NCBI GenBank assembly: GCA_947652115.1
Contig: OX393573.1
Coordinates: forward strand, 10,910,981 to 10,974,980
Length of the DNA stretch: 64,000 nucleotides
Direction of reading: 5' to 3'
DNA from: Blastomussa wellsi
Lineage: Eukaryota > Cnidaria > Anthozoa > Scleractinia > Plerogyridae
Shown: positions 36,651 through 50,160 of the stretch, one piece after another
How positions within the stretch are numbered: the first letter of the stretch is position 1
How the letters are laid out: each line of letters opens with the position of its first letter
Position numbers and translations under genes: made by a program
The notes under the pieces: model-generated
What the model was told of the DNA's origin: nothing
What the model saw: the letters and a program-made list of their open reading frames with translations, nothing else
Databases searched by the model: none

Positions 36651-37387
36651 GGGTTGGAAATTAGGGTGATTTTCGTTAAGGATGGGTAAGGTTGGGGATT
36701 TATTTTGGTTATGGGGATAAGCCAGCGAATTCCTCGGCGATAGTGAGGCGCAGTCTGGGGTGACTTTCCCATAACTAAATGCTAATGAGTATGCAGGAGG
36801 GATAATGAACTATTCTTACTGCTGTGGCGTCTTTGGCGCCCACAGTTCTATTCGCTCGTAGAAAACTCGGGCTCGTAGTCCAATTGTTAATCAGTGAACA
36901 CAAGTGTCTGTAGACATGATGTAACGATAAGGTGAGATTATCGAACAAACACGAACAGACTCGAATAAACACGATCAGACACAGCAAGACTGAGAGCTTC
37001 AAATGCAGCATCTCTTTTAAGAAAAATATCGTTCATGATTTTTGCTCAAGAGCTCAGAAATAGATCAATGTCATCAATAGTGCCGGTCAATTTCACTATT
37101 TCTAACGGTAATATCGTGGAAGAAAAAGCCAACTTGTTTTTTCGTGCCTAATCCAAACCCTGATTCAAACCTTTGTGGTCACATCTCGCATCTGAGACCC
37201 ATCTGACTGGTCGGGAAACAAAAGCGGGCTCAATCTACGCCCAGGAGCCCGCCCATGTGCTGAGTGACGTCACTGGCCAGCGGGCATTGTACACCACATA
37301 TTCGTAACCCCTCAGAAATGCTAGAGACAAGAAGGGTTTTTAAACCCTTAAATTAAATACAATTTGTGCCACTTCAAAGCAACTGAA
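36651..37387. other. upstream flank of gene B, no gene seen
   Basis: May include the remaining tail of the DIRS-like copy (to about 36870) and should contain the promoter of gene B. No motif is strong enough to name. Confidence 0.4.
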
Positions 37388-38846
37388 ATGGCCCGCACTG
37401 AGTTAGACAACGAATATAGTCGCTCGGGTTCGCTCCAAACTGATCCAATGTCCGGCAAAGACAGAATCGGCAGAACAGTTCTTGCCACGTTTATCGCAGC
37501 TCTTGGTCCGCTCTCATTTGGCTACTGTCTTGGATATTCCTCTTCTGCTTTGGAGGATTTAGAAAAGTCTAGTGCACGTTCCGCTGTTCGTTTAACTGTT
37601 GATCAGGGATCCTGGTTTTCGGTGAGTTTATTCTGTTTTTGCTGTGCATGCTTTCGTCTTCGTGTCTCGGCTTAATCGGCTTGTGTAAGTTATGTGAGTA
37701 CGGGCCCGCAAAATTAAGCTTATGTGCCGGGGTTGATTGAGTGATTGTGTACGTCAGATAGTTTCTTTATAACGGTATGTATCGATGACCGTGCTGTTTG
37801 CTTGATTAAAATTTTATTAAATGGCAAATCAAATCTTGCGTTCAATAAGCTCGCTGTCAAATCGAATTTTTTTTTCAGTTCTTAAATTAAGCCGATATTT
37901 CACCAGCTGTTTTCCATATTTTAGTCACGAGAATTCGGTAGTATATCTTCGAGACATTCTCTGAGTTGTATTCGGCTAACGTGTTTTACATCCTTGTTGC
38001 CACCCAATTCAATTCAGGTCATGTGATGATTCATTTGGGAGGTTACAATTGTGCAATTTGTCATACGCAACTGATTGCATGCAAGTATGTACGAACAAAA
38101 CAATTGTCACCTCCCAAATGAATCATCACATGATCTGAATTGGGTGGCAACAAGGAGGTTAACACTTTAGCCAAATAGGTCTATAATTTGGCTCATCCTC
38201 AGTGTAAAACTTGTGAAGCTCACCAGTGACGTAAAACAAAGAACAAACAAGACAACAAAGAACTCAAAACAATGTAGAACAGAAAAACAATAGCTCAAAA
38301 ACAAAGAAAAAAGTCACAGGTTTTTCACCGAGGTAAACCCCAACAATTCGTCCAGGAGACTGTCAACTGTTTATTACAAGGTGTCCAGTAACAAACTTGG
38401 TATGCACGCAGAACTCAGTGACATTTTTTATGGAGTGGAGTCCATTATTGAATTGGGGTCATTTCTTCTGAAATCCTGTTTTCCTGTAACCTTTACGCTC
38501 ATAGTAGAAATCGTTTTGCTTAGGTTCATCCACAGATTTCTTAAATGCACTTCTTTTCTATTCTATTTGGCGAGTTGATCATGATTGATGTGAGATGTAA
38601 TCAATTTATCCTAGCAATATAAGAAAGAGATCGCATGGTTTATTCAGTATTATTAAAAACTAGCTATGGTATATTGCATTTCCTGAGTTCTGATTGGTTT
38701 AGAGGCAATGGTATATGAGCTCATATACCATTGAGCAACAAATATGGTAGGTGTACATGCATTTTTCGCAATGTTTGTACAATATTTTTGGGGCATTTTT
38801 AATAAAACAATTATTCCACTCGCGCTAGTTGGATATGAGATGGTAG

Positions 38847-38879
<33 letters not shown>

Positions 38880-41800
38880 ATCTACCATCTCATATCCAAC
38901 GCGCGCTCGTGGAATAATTGTCAAGTATCAAGCAGTTGTAAGGCAAGTTGATCATACTAAACTGCAGGATGTAACATGTCAATAATCTCGACAGTCGATA
39001 AAAATCAATCATTGTTGATCAAATTTGATACTGATCAATTGACAAATATCATAAGTTACCGGTAATATAAATTGATCACATGATTTCTTGTGATTATCGA
39101 CTTGATTTTGATCGATTTCAATTGACAAGCATCTCTCATCTTCTTGACTCGCGGGAAGAAGGGACCCTAGGAACTAGGCTGGTTCGAGTTACCGGTATGT
39201 GACAAGGCACGATTTAGCTGAGCTAAATTTCTGAAGGCAATTTAAACATCTGATTCTGTAATGAATAACAGACCACTTGTTTGTTCAGTTTTTTATTCAA
39301 CCTGATTGCCATATGGATTTACTTTAGAGCTGTTTACACTTCAAAAATTTGTTGGCAGATTAAAAAATGTGTCTGCATTTTTTCAATTGATAAAATCGAT
39401 AATCAGTTGAAAATCTTGTGATTATCGACTTTTTTTGACAAATTAAACTTGTCGATCTTTGACAATTATCGACAAATGTTGAGTACTATCGACTCATCAA
39501 CTTTGTTTTCGATGATCGACTTTGATCAACATGTTATGTCCTTTAAACTGTCAGCTTTGTTGCATTGAAGATATCAACTACAGTGTACCTGGGCTATATG
39601 GGGACATGCCACTGAGATAAAAAATAACGAAAAAGACTATGAAATTAGCCTGCACAGACAAAACAAATATTTGGGGTGTTGGACAATAAATCTCTGACGT
39701 TTTGCTGTCTAGTATAACTGAGATTTTTTACTCATTGTTTATACTTTGACTTTCCCTAAGGGCTCGTCAAAATACGGCACATTTCATAACAATACTCAGC
39801 GATACTACGCAACAAAATGTCTAATTACAGATTTTTATATAACTGGATTTATGTAAACCGGGTCAAAGGAAATTGTGAGCGAAACTCCTGAGAAGCAGGT
39901 ATTTTCTCGCCAAAAGCGGTCCAAAGTTCTATTCTCCTTGGTGACTCACTTATCTGAAAGTTCAGTGCCAGTATTACTGTTATTATTACTCTGTCTTGAT
40001 TCAACAGAACTCGGCTAGATAAATTTGACATGACACTATAGTTCTGAAGGCATATTTTCGTAAGGACTGTGTCAGTGGGTACCTATGTCTTTTCAGAGCA
40101 AGAAGATTGTAGTTTGGGCATAATAACAAAATCACGAAGTCTACTAATTCAATTAAATTATTATTTACAACATAAAATGGCATCACAGACCTAAAAATTT
40201 CCAGTGCAAGAGTTGAACCGGCAAGCCATGCATGGTCTCAAATTATCTGAGGAATAGTGTGTAACATCAAGGATTCGCTTGATTTTTAGGTAGCTCCGGA
40301 TTAAAGCTGAGAAATGTACTTTGATTAGTGACCCGCACATGGTTCATGTCGGTCAGCGACCGGAAACTACGCCTCCCAACTGAACAAATCGTCGTTAAGA
40401 TCAGCGGAAAACCGATCTGGCACTTCTAACTAGCGGCAAAATCTGCATAAAAAAAGCATGAACATGCATCAATCGTCCTCACGTTAAATAGGGCTCTGTA
40501 CTTCCACGCTATTCCTCGGTTTTCCCACACAGCTAGCCATTTTCTAGGAAATTAAATGCAATCGCCCGTATGTAACGAAATTTTTTTGCGCGGGACACAA
40601 CACTGCGAAAATTAGGGTAGGGAGTCCTATTTGGTGTGGCGAAGGACTTTTTGCCATCTAAAGCAAGCACCTCACTATCCCGCCTCGCACAAGCTGTAAC
40701 GAGTTGTTGAAGTTCACCGTTAGAGCTTTGTTTAAGGAAAGATAATAGCCAACACTAAGCTTGCAAATCGTTGGACTTACACCTTCATTGGACTTGATGA
40801 TGTCCTCCAGCAAACTTTCTTTAGACGGCAGGATTGGTAAACCTACAGATCAGCTACTGCATGGTGTCAAAAATTGTTGGTGTAAAAATGGCCAAAAATA
40901 ACGGGTGGGGTGGGGGAGACGGGGGGTGCGGGTTGGGCTACAGTAAAAAGTACCAGACGTCGTAAATTTGAGATGGGAACATTATGAAGGGTAAAATTCC
41001 ATGCAAGGAATGGCCAATAGTCACCGACAGTTACTTCGCAAAACAAACAAAATAGATCGAAATCTCATACATTTCCTCTATTGCCTCAAGCCACTTTTTT
41101 GCTAAATCAAGACAGATTATTAATATTATTATTATCATTATTATTACTATTATTATTAATATTGCTATTATTATTATGGATTTTCTTTTCACTCCCTTCT
41201 TGACCCGATTTTTAAGCCTGATTAACATGCCTAACAAGTCTTCATCGTTACAATGTGAGAACGGGGTCATTAATTCTTTGACCTGGTTTTCATAAATCCA
41301 GTTATATATATTCCTAAAATGTAGATTCATAGTGATAAGAAAATCCTCAAAAGGCTCATAATTAATCGGAAACAGGACAAAGTCATGTCTTCCAATTGTG
41401 TCTGTAATCACATTCAAGATTATGTAAATCAGACTCCCGCTATGGGCTTGCCCAATTTTTTTTAAATGTGGCAAGGCTAACCTTGAGCTTCTCAGCAGGG
41501 GCATTCCGTGATGTGCTAAAAAAAAATGCAGTTGCTTGCTTGCTGGCCTTTGCAAAGGGTCATTTTGGATTGCTTGCAGATCTTTTTCCTTTCCCACTCC
41601 ACCCATTCATTGGTAAGGACCGGTATTGGGGTCCTGGTAAGTATTCCACTGACTGGGTCAATGTGATTTGTTGGCCTGGCTCCACCAACCTTTAAGGCAC
41701 CAGCTCCGAAGCTCATCTACAGGTGATGAATTTAATTACTCAATACATGTGATTACAGACTGAATTGGTCTCAACTCTGTCCTATTACTACTAGACAGTA

Positions 41801-44800
41801 AGTAATATATAGCTGACACTACAGCTGCCTTCGCTGTTTTGTTTTATTTTTTAGTACATCCTTTCACATGATGTTTTCAATCTTTTTGCTAATTGATTGA
41901 AAATCAGTTCCCTGTTTGGAATATTTTTGCAGCAATGATTTTGAGATGAAGAAAACATTTGCTGGTGGCTTGTGTTTTCTAAATAATTCTTGTGTTGTGC
42001 TCAGGATGATCTGTTGAAACCAAGTGGATTAATGATCAACATCTTGACATCATTTTACCTTGTTTTGCTGTTAGTAATGACTGATCTCAGTGATGATAAA
42101 CTTTGTTTAACCCATTGACTCCTGGAGATTTTTGAAAAAAGTGTTTTCTACTAGTAGACATTTTGAACATTTCCTAGTCAGTTATAGGCTAAATATGCTT
42201 CAAATTTCTCTAAAATGCATTTGCAAAGTAAAGACATGCCAGGCTTTTCACTAGTATCACATTTAACAACATTTTACCTTGTGCATGCACACAGAGATTT
42301 TGGTCGAGAAAGTGACCCACCTCTTTAGGCTTTTCAATTTCTTTATTTTTATTTTTCGCTTTTCCTTTATCCTTTCCTCATATCTTTTTTATGCTTCTGT
42401 TGGCTTTTTACTGGGCTTGCTTTCGGTCAAGAACTGCCACGAAAGCATCAATAAGACAGGAAATACTTAACATGGAGTAGCCAAGGGTAAGTGAGGGAAA
42501 TTTTCCCCCTAGTTTTTGGTGGAAATTTCTACGCATTTTCGTGCATATTTCAAGCTCCATTGGCCCAATCAGTAACATCTGGGTATCATTGGAAAGCTCT
42601 TTCCCTCCCAGTGCAGAACTGGGGTGAATGGGATTCCTATTTTGGTCAAAGCTGATGACGTCAGAAGCGGAACAAAGGTCAAGGTCGGCCACGGCCGGTT
42701 ATGGCCAGTTTAGGAGTCAATGGGTTAAGTAATAGCCGAGCATTTTAAAATGATAATGTTAGCCATATATTTGGGCTGGGAGTTCAACTTGCAAGTCATA
42801 GATTTTCTTACCCCTGTCAATGCAATTGCCAACCGCTAGTTTTAATTTATTATCTCAAGACTTCTTTTGAATTCTCCTTTCTTCTTGACTGGAGACTTTT
42901 TGTCGTCCTTTCAATTCGTCTCCCTTTGACCTGCTTGTGAACAAATAGTGATGTTTGTATAAACCTGTGACAGTTTTCTTTGTTAACTGAAGCTATTGTT
43001 TTCTTGTTCTATAATTGTTTTATTCTTTGTTGGTTTGGCTGTTCTTAATTTTATGTCATTGTTAAGGGTGATGCACCATATACCAATAATTATATGCACC
43101 ATTGAGTCGTTCTATAATTTAAAAAAAAATAAAAATTAATCAGTGGGTTATAAACAGTTTTACTGGACTTGATATTCATACTTTAAGTAAAATTAGGGAC
43201 AGCGATCTGTGTATGTAGTGAATGACTTGCTGTGCGCCTAATTGTAATAGAGATCTTCGAGATAAGGGCCACAACTTCACACTTCCTATAGTGAAAATTG
43301 AGTGGTTTTAATAGACTTCTGTAAATAGATCCATTTTACAGATTTAAGACGGAATCCATCAGGAAGTTGAGTAATATTTATTTAAGTTGGACAAAAATCG
43401 AGTACCAGAATAATTTAAATGATATTGTGTTATTTTTTACCCTTAATAAAAGGAAAAGATGTAAGTAATTATTTGTGATAACACCGACAACAATTTCTTA
43501 TCAGAGCCCGAGAAAATGAATTTTAAAGATAACAATCTGTAAGCAAAATTTAACGTGCAGCCATTTTGTAAAATCGTCTTTAAGGGATTCAGTGGAATTA
43601 TAGTGGAACTTCTAAATTTGTTTTTGATGTTTGATGTTGTTAGAAAAGATTTCTAACAACAGTATGGAATGCTTTACCATCTTTGGTTACCTTCTCTCCC
43701 AGTTTATCTTCTTTTAAAAAAAGTTTCTTCATTTTTTCAAAAATTAAAATATGCAGAAATAAAACAAATAACCTACTTGTTAATAATCCAAGGTATCATA
43801 TATCTGAATTTGTTATGTATCAACGAGGGGACCTCTTAGTATAAGCCCTGAGGTTTTTCTCTTATCTTTTGTTCTGTTTTTCTTTGTAATTAAGTGGTGT
43901 TAATATGTGGTGAATAAACATTGAATTGAATTGAATTGAAACTATGAAATTTTAATAAAAATAAAAATTATGTGAGATGTATATATTTTTTTGTAATCTT
44001 TAACTTCCATTTATCTGCAGTCCTTGGTTACAGTTGGTGCTATATTTGGAAGTCCATTTGGTGGGTGGGCAATCGACAGGTTGGGTCGAAAGGGCACCAT
44101 TATGTTGTGTGTCGTACCATTTGAGCTAGGATGGCTTCTAATTGTCTATGCGCAGAACCATACTATGCTCTACGCTGGACGTATCATTACAGGGCTGGCT
44201 TGTGGCATGATCTCGCTTGCTGTTCCGGTAAGTTTGAGTGTGCTGCAGTTGTTAAGATAGTTGCCATATTTAGTAATGATGTCTGTGTTGTGGTTGGGGG
44301 TAGGGGTGATGGCGAATTGCAAAATAGTACCCAACAATAACAATTATTGGCCAATTTATCATCAGAGGGTAATTGCTTAGCCTGCAAACAGGCTCTTCAG
44401 TACTAGGGAATTTTGGCAACACAAATCTTTAAGCAAAGTGTACCAGTCCCAGGACGTGTTTTGTCAAACACGTTGTTAAATGTCGTCCCAAAGTACCTTT
44501 CCTTTTGAAATCGGGTGAAGCACCACCATTTAGACAAACATTTGTTTCAAGTTTACTTTGTTTCAAGTTTACAAGATTTCATATTTTTGTAACTTGTGTC
44601 ATTTGAGGCTGAAATAATTATCTCAAATTTTTCAGCAAGGTGCAAGAAATTTAATATCCACAAGACTGACGTTTTCAACCCGCAGGCTTGTGTGAGACTT
44701 GCGTATGATGTGCGAGATTTGGCAGGTGTAAGCTCGATAGAATGAACCTCGCATCAAGCGGCACATACTGCCGGGACTTACCGTACCCCAGTGGTTTTCT

Positions 44801-47800
44801 TAGCATTAAGCAGCAAGGAATATTATTTTCTACTCCCCCCCTGGATGGGATAGAGCCAGTCCATCGCAGGGTTACCCCCCAGCATTATTTCCCTGTGCAC
44901 AATTTATACACCTGGATGGAGAGAGGTACTGATCCAATCTCCAGCGCACTTACCATTTGGCCACCACACCTGCCACATAAGCTCAATAGGGTGCTGCTTT
45001 TTTACTAGGTTTACATTGCCGAGATTGTAGCAGCGCGACTGCGTGGTATGCTTGGTTCTGTCAACCAACTGGCAGTAACGATTGGCATTTTACTGGCCTA
45101 TGTGATGGGCGTCCTGTGCAAGTGGAGATGGCTGGCTTTGATTGGTGCGATTCCTCCAGCATTGCTCCTCATTCTGATGTTTCCCATGCCAGAGACGCCT
45201 CGCTGGTTACTAGGAAAGAACAAAAGAACTGAAGCATTGAAAGCTCTGCTTTGGTTACGAGGTCCGGATGTCGACACCGAGGAAGAGTGCTTTACAATTG
45301 AGGCAACACTTGGTAAGCTAAATCCAGGAAGAGAGAGTGTGTTGCAGAGGGGTGTGGACATAATGTCATAATTGCTGGCAAGCCCTAGCAAGGCAGCAGT
45401 CTATTCTTGTCAATAGCAGAAAAAATCCAAAATTCTGTTGGATGTAAGATTGCAAGCCTGCGCTGTAGATTTTTTATCATCCGTGATAACTGAAATGACA
45501 GTCATGCGCACATGCCTTTCAAATCATCCGGGATCCCATGCCTGAGATCATGTTGCATGTGGTGATCTAACACACGCTGTCACAGAACTGCTGTTGACAT
45601 TGCAATTTTGCCATAGAACAAGTAGATGAGTATTTTCTAAATGTCTTCATTTGCTTACCCTGGGTGCCAGAGGCTTTTCATGTGCGGTTTCTGGTTTCGG
45701 TCTTTCCTCATACTGCGAGAGAACCTCTGGTACCCAGGTTATCCTTTGCCTGAATGTGAATTATTCATCAAGGTCATGAACAAGCAAGAAAAGATCATTA
45801 TGATATTAATTTGTGTTTGGGTGATTTCCTGAAACTGTAAATATCAAGTGCTTTTAATTTTGAAGTCTAAAGATATCTCCTGTGGGAATACTGTGTGCTT
45901 GCTCCAAGTTAGTGAAAAAAGCGGTAAAGGCGGAAGCTATTGCTCTTTCACTGCCATCATCTTCAGTCACCATTTCAGTGCTCGTAATTAGAAAAAATCC
46001 AGGTTGTCCTTAGGGCAAATGCCAGACGATCTCAGGCAACCAGCCCTTTATTTTTCCTAAAAACTGGTTGCCCGAACGTTCAAGTTTAGTTGTCTCAGAC
46101 AACCGGAACGCCAATTTGAGCACTGCCATTTCCAAAATTAGCAAAATTTTGACCAGTTTGCAATGACAACACGTTTAACCGTTGAGAGCTTTGAGTCAAT
46201 GTAGAATTGATGATCTTTTTTGAAATTCTGTCTTGCAAAGGCAGGCTATTTCTGTCTCAATTAACTTTAGGCACATTAACGTAATTTATAGAACTTAAGA
46301 TATCACTTAATTGTTTTAAAATTGTGCTGCGATACTGAGTGATAATCCAACCCCATGCCCGGCCGACATGAAAATATGCTCATGCTAAAATAGAAGAGAA
46401 ATACTCAGCACATGGAAATTTTCCTTATACAAATTGTGAGAAAAGGAGTGCCAACTCTAAACTGCAGTGTTCTGCCCAGATAAGTCATTGTGTTACACAC
46501 TCCTGGAGTGATTGCATGACACGTTTTTTACAGCTATCCATCCATTTGAAATGCAGGTCAAAATGTTTTCTTGTTTTTTATGTAACCGTTCACAGCTTGC
46601 CCTTTTTCCTCCAGCTCTAACGCCAGCACTTACTTTCACATTGAAACTCCTACTGGTAATTTTAAATTATGGAAGTTCGACTAAATTTGTTACTGAAATA
46701 ATATTAAGTCAACATTTGAGAAAAGAAGGGGAAACGTATTGAACTTGCTATTGTAGGGATTTCAAAACAAGGCGGCAGGTGCTGGAGTTCCATCGGCTAC
46801 TTGACTATTATGCCGCCGGCTACTCTGGTCATAGCAATCAGCTTGTGACCAAAAAGCTCACTTATAATAGCTGCCTACTCTACCAGTCTATGACACCTAC
46901 TCCAAAAGATTTTTAAATCCCTGTATTGATCAATACACGATTCAAAGGCAAGAGCTCACAACTGTGACCACTTTTAATTGTCTGGCTCCCCATGAGAATT
47001 AATATCCCTACTTTTCAATTCATACAGTCAGTCAAACCTCTCCAACAGACACCTCTGTAATACAGACTCCTCTCTAGTATTCACAGTTTCCTATGTCCCA
47101 AGAAAATTCTCAAGATTATGTTTTCTTTAATAAAAACCTCTATGATACCGACCGTCTCAAATACAGTCAACAGACACTAAATCTTGGTACCAGAGAGCAA
47201 GTACATAATAGGCCCTTTCCGAGTTCCCTTGAGCCTCTATTTCAAAGCGAGTCTAAGTGCGAAAGTTTTGCGATGGTAGTTAGTTTTTCTTTCCATATGA
47301 ATGAAAACTCATTTTCATTACAAAGACTTTGCGCCTAGACTCGCCTTGAAATAGAGGCTCGGAACTTGGAAATGGCCTATTGTAAACTTAACATCTTTAC
47401 TAGAGACACTCAGGTGATGATAATTTGTGCTTGTATGCACAATTTCCTGTTAATGGTTACACAAACGTTGGCACTTCATTCAGAGATAAAAATATCCGAA
47501 CTTGTGACGAGAGATGAAAAGGGAAGTGTTTGCAAGACTGAATTTCACAATTGAAAACAAAATACTGCGGCAATACCCAATTCAAAATAAACTTTTTTTA
47601 TCACTTGCAGTAACAGTTAGAAATCAAGGGCTTAATTCTGCCTGTTTTAGTTACTGAACACTTCAAACTGTCAGTGGAGTCTTCAAAATGATGTCATCAT
47701 AGTGACCTCTGTAAAATGGACACCTCCCCCCCCCCCCCACCTTCATTTTTCTGCTTTCTATATTAAATACGGACACTTCACTCTGTCACTTCAGTGTAGT

Positions 47801-48823
47801 ATCAGTAAGAGAGGTTTGCCTGTCAACAACATTTTCCCAACTTTCTTCTTCTAACAGAAGTATTTTGAATGTTCTTTTTCAGTGCACCAAAATGTCTTGC
47901 CTCTATTGTGGTATTATGAGAGGATTGAAACTGGAAAAAAGCAAAAACTGGCTTCTCTTGAAGCTTGTCATGGTAGTCAGAATGTTATCCCACAATACAT
48001 GTCTAAACTGCAGAGACTGTTAGAGCTTTGTTGTAGTTACTGTTAGTAGTAATAAATAGTATTTTCTTTGACAGATCAACATGAAAGGCTTCAGTTGCGT
48101 GATGTGTTATCTCCAGTAATAGCAAAGCCTCTGATAATCAGTGTGGGATTAATGGTTTTCCAACAATTTTGTGGAGTCAATGCAGTCCTCTTTAATGCCG
48201 CAGATATCTTCGCAACCGCAGGCTTCTCAGATGGAAAGCTTGTCTCCATTGCTGTGGGCTTGGTTCAGTTTTTGGGCACAGCTTTGGCATGCTTAGTCAT
48301 GGACAAAGCAGGACGACGAATTCTCCTGTGGACAACTGCATTGGGAATGTGCGTCTCTCTTTTGGCACTTGGCATTTATTTTGAGATATATATCCCTCCA
48401 AAAGATGGTGGCACAGCTAGCGACACTGTATCCCTGCTGAGTTCCATAAGTCATTCTGTACAAGCCAAAACAATTTCCTGGCTGTCAATCTTGTGTATTG
48501 TTGTGTTCAATCTCATGTTCGCCCTTGCATGGGGACCAGTTCCTTGGCTTGTCATGTCAGAAATATTCCCCCAGCGAGCTCGTGGCCCTGCAAGCAGCTT
48601 TGCAACCATGGCAAACTGGACACTGGCTTTTACTGTTACCAAAACCTATAACTCTATGGTGATTGCTCTCACCATCCAAGGCGTATATTGGTTTTATGCG
48701 GGATGGTGCTTAATAGGATTTATTTTTGTGTATTTCCTTGTGCCAGAGACAAAGGGGAAAACCCTTGAGGAAATAGAAGCCATGTTCGACAAGAGTAAGC
48801 GGGGCTATCAGCAAATTGAATGA
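37388..48823 (+). CDS. SLC2A-type facilitated sugar transporter, gene B (4 coding exons)
   Basis: Exons 37388-37621, 44021-44227, 45009-45312 and 48075-48823 (stop TGA) give 497 residues. Junctions are GT/AG with phases 0, 0 and 1. Exons 2 and 3 have exactly the lengths of those in gene A (207 and 304 nt), so this is a tandem duplicate. Visible signatures: LGPLSFGYCLGYSSSAL, DRLGRKG, PETPRWLL, QQFCGVNAVLFN, DKAGRR, GPVPWLVMSEIFP and PETKGKTLEEI. It has GVNAVLF where gene A has GINAVMF, and a longer loop between TM9 and TM10, so substrate preference may differ. Introns are much longer and filled with repeats. Confidence 0.9.
37990..38157. repeat. foldback element, intron 1 of gene B
   Basis: CCTTGTTGCCACCCAATTCA... 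at the left is inversely repeated at 38107-38156 over about 48 bp with few mismatches, around a 60-nt loop. Confidence 0.75.
38197..38333. mobile_element. MITE, inverted copy of the 21.2 kb family
   Basis: The reverse complement aligns along its length with 21197-21336, including the terminal CACAGGTTTTT...CACCGAGG. Confidence 0.8.
38808..38921. repeat. long near-perfect palindrome
   Basis: Arms of about 49 bp (AATTATTCCACTCGCGCT... GATGGTAGATAGCCAAC) around a CGGCGCTACGCGCC centre. It would form a cruciform or hairpin. Typical foldback repeat; non-coding. Confidence 0.8.
42111..42724. mobile_element. piggyBac-type MITE with TTAA duplication
   Basis: TTAA (42107-42110) followed by CCCATTGACTCCTGG. 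At the far end AGGAGTCAATGGG is followed by TTAA (42725-42728). TTAA targets and termini starting CCC are diagnostic of piggyBac-type transposition. The ~614 bp interior has no transposase. Confidence 0.82.
43600..43950 (+). mobile_element. LINE 3' end remnant
   Basis: The frame TTVWNALPSLVTFSPSFSSFKK, then a stop, resembles the last residues of a non-LTR reverse transcriptase ORF. It ends in a (TTGAA)n microsatellite tail near 43920-43940. 5'-truncated. Confidence 0.6.
44755..44990 (-). mobile_element. tRNA-derived SINE, copy 3 (diverged)
   Basis: On the - strand it shows GGGGGTAACCCTGCGATGGAC and the body shared with the copies at 23.2 and 32.2 kb, including the CAGGTGTATAAATTG segment equivalent to the extra segment of copy 2. 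Both ends are decayed. Confidence 0.75.
45652..45750. mobile_element. small foldback MITE
   Basis: CCCTGGGTGCCAGAGGCTTTT and the complement of CTCTGGTACCCAGGTTAT pair as termini of a ~95-bp element in intron 3 of gene B. Confidence 0.65.
47207..47381. mobile_element. foldback MITE, intron 3 of gene B
   Basis: The left end AATAGGCCCTTTCCGAGTTC and the right end CTCGGAACTTGGAAATGGCC are inverted complements over nearly 50 bp, enclosing about 80 bp. Confidence 0.78.
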
Positions 48824-48856
48824 AAATTCTTGAAGAAAGTGTTTCAGTCTTTAATG

Positions 48857-50160
48857 CAGTAAAATCTCGCATGTAAGAACCTAAAATAATTTAAGAACCT
48901 GTCAGGTTGGAATTTTCATTTTAAGCACCCTTCATGTGCATAAGAACCATTTCAGGCTTAAATTTGTAAGTAGGTTCTTCATTTCCAAAGTAATATAAGG
49001 TCAAGCTGTATTATTTACTTGTAAATTATACAATTCAGCACTCTGTATGTTAGGGTGCTTACTATGTACATGTAACTAGCATGAAAATGTGTGAAATTAA
49101 TATGAAAGGCAAACCCATTCAAGAACCAAGATAGCCTGATTTCAAGTTGAGCACCATTTATATTATTAAGAATCTGTTCAGGCTGACTTGGAAAAATGTA
49201 GGTTCTAATAGGCAGGGCTTTACTGTATTCCCTTAGAGTTTAGTAAGTTGTATCTCTGTTAATGGATGTACCTACCGGTACTTATGCAAGCAGACACTTT
49301 TGTCTTTGACTGACACAATTATATTTTTCATCTCTCAAGAGCAGACACAGTTCCTAAGAGAACGCCCTTTTGATCCTGTGGTTGGTTGTTTGTGGAAGGG
49401 TTGAAAAATGATGAACTTTGCAATGTAACTCTGGATAATAATTATTGCCTTTCATAGAAATTGGAAGCACATGACTTGTTACTTTTTCCCCAAAATGGAT
49501 GTAAGAAATGTGAACTCCAAAAGCCTAGTAATTAAAGCCTGGTTTTCACCAGCGACGGAATCAGAGTTGTAAGCATTATAATCTGGTGAAGATCAAATTG
49601 ACAGAGTCTTAAGCAGAGTTCCAATTCCGCTTATGTCTCAGTCGCTTTCGATCAAGTGAAAACTAGATTGTCGGAGTCGCAAGCAGAAAAGAAGTACTCG
49701 GAGTGCCTGAAACTAGTGATGTGATTGGTTTATTCTTCCGCTTCTGCTTGCGACGCCAACAATCCAGTTTTCACTAGATCATAAGCGAAGCGAAGTGGAA
49801 TCAAAAAGAAAACGGAAACGTTCTGATTCTCCCGACTCCCATTCCGTCGTGCTCATGACTCTGCTTAAAATTTTCATTTTAAGCCCCCTCCACATAAGAA
49901 CCTATTAAGGCTAAAATTTTAAGTTCGGTTCTTATCAGTGGGGTTGCTATAAAAGTGTACAGGTAGAAACTGCTGAATTAAGATCATCATCTATTTAGAA
50001 GTAACTTGACATAACATGAAATTCATATGAAAATATAAGAAGCTATTTTAAGAACCTTGGTAGCCTAAATTTGCTTTAAGTACCATTTATATAAGAACCT
50101 GTTTAGGCTAAATTGAAAAATTCAGGTTCTTATACGCGGGCTATTACTGAATTACATTAT
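48857..50160. repeat. TAAGAACCT-type dispersed repeats around a second MITE
   Basis: Repeated TAAGAACCT motifs with shared flanks at 48857-49228 and 49863-50160, apparently two members of one family. Between them, 49537-49862 starts AAGCCTGGTTTTCACCAGCG and contains an internal inverted repeat (GTGAAAACTAGATTGTCGG against its complement near 49770). No gene in this stretch. Confidence 0.5.

Noticed and set aside
33380..36870. Terminal inverted repeats for the first DIRS-like element
   Set aside because: Short similarities near 33390-33440 and 36780-36800 are too AT-rich and short to define element ends.
41031..41606. A 191-codon - strand ORF with a very hydrophobic Ile-rich segment
   Set aside because: The Ile run is translated from an ATT microsatellite, and the rest shows no family resemblance or splice context.
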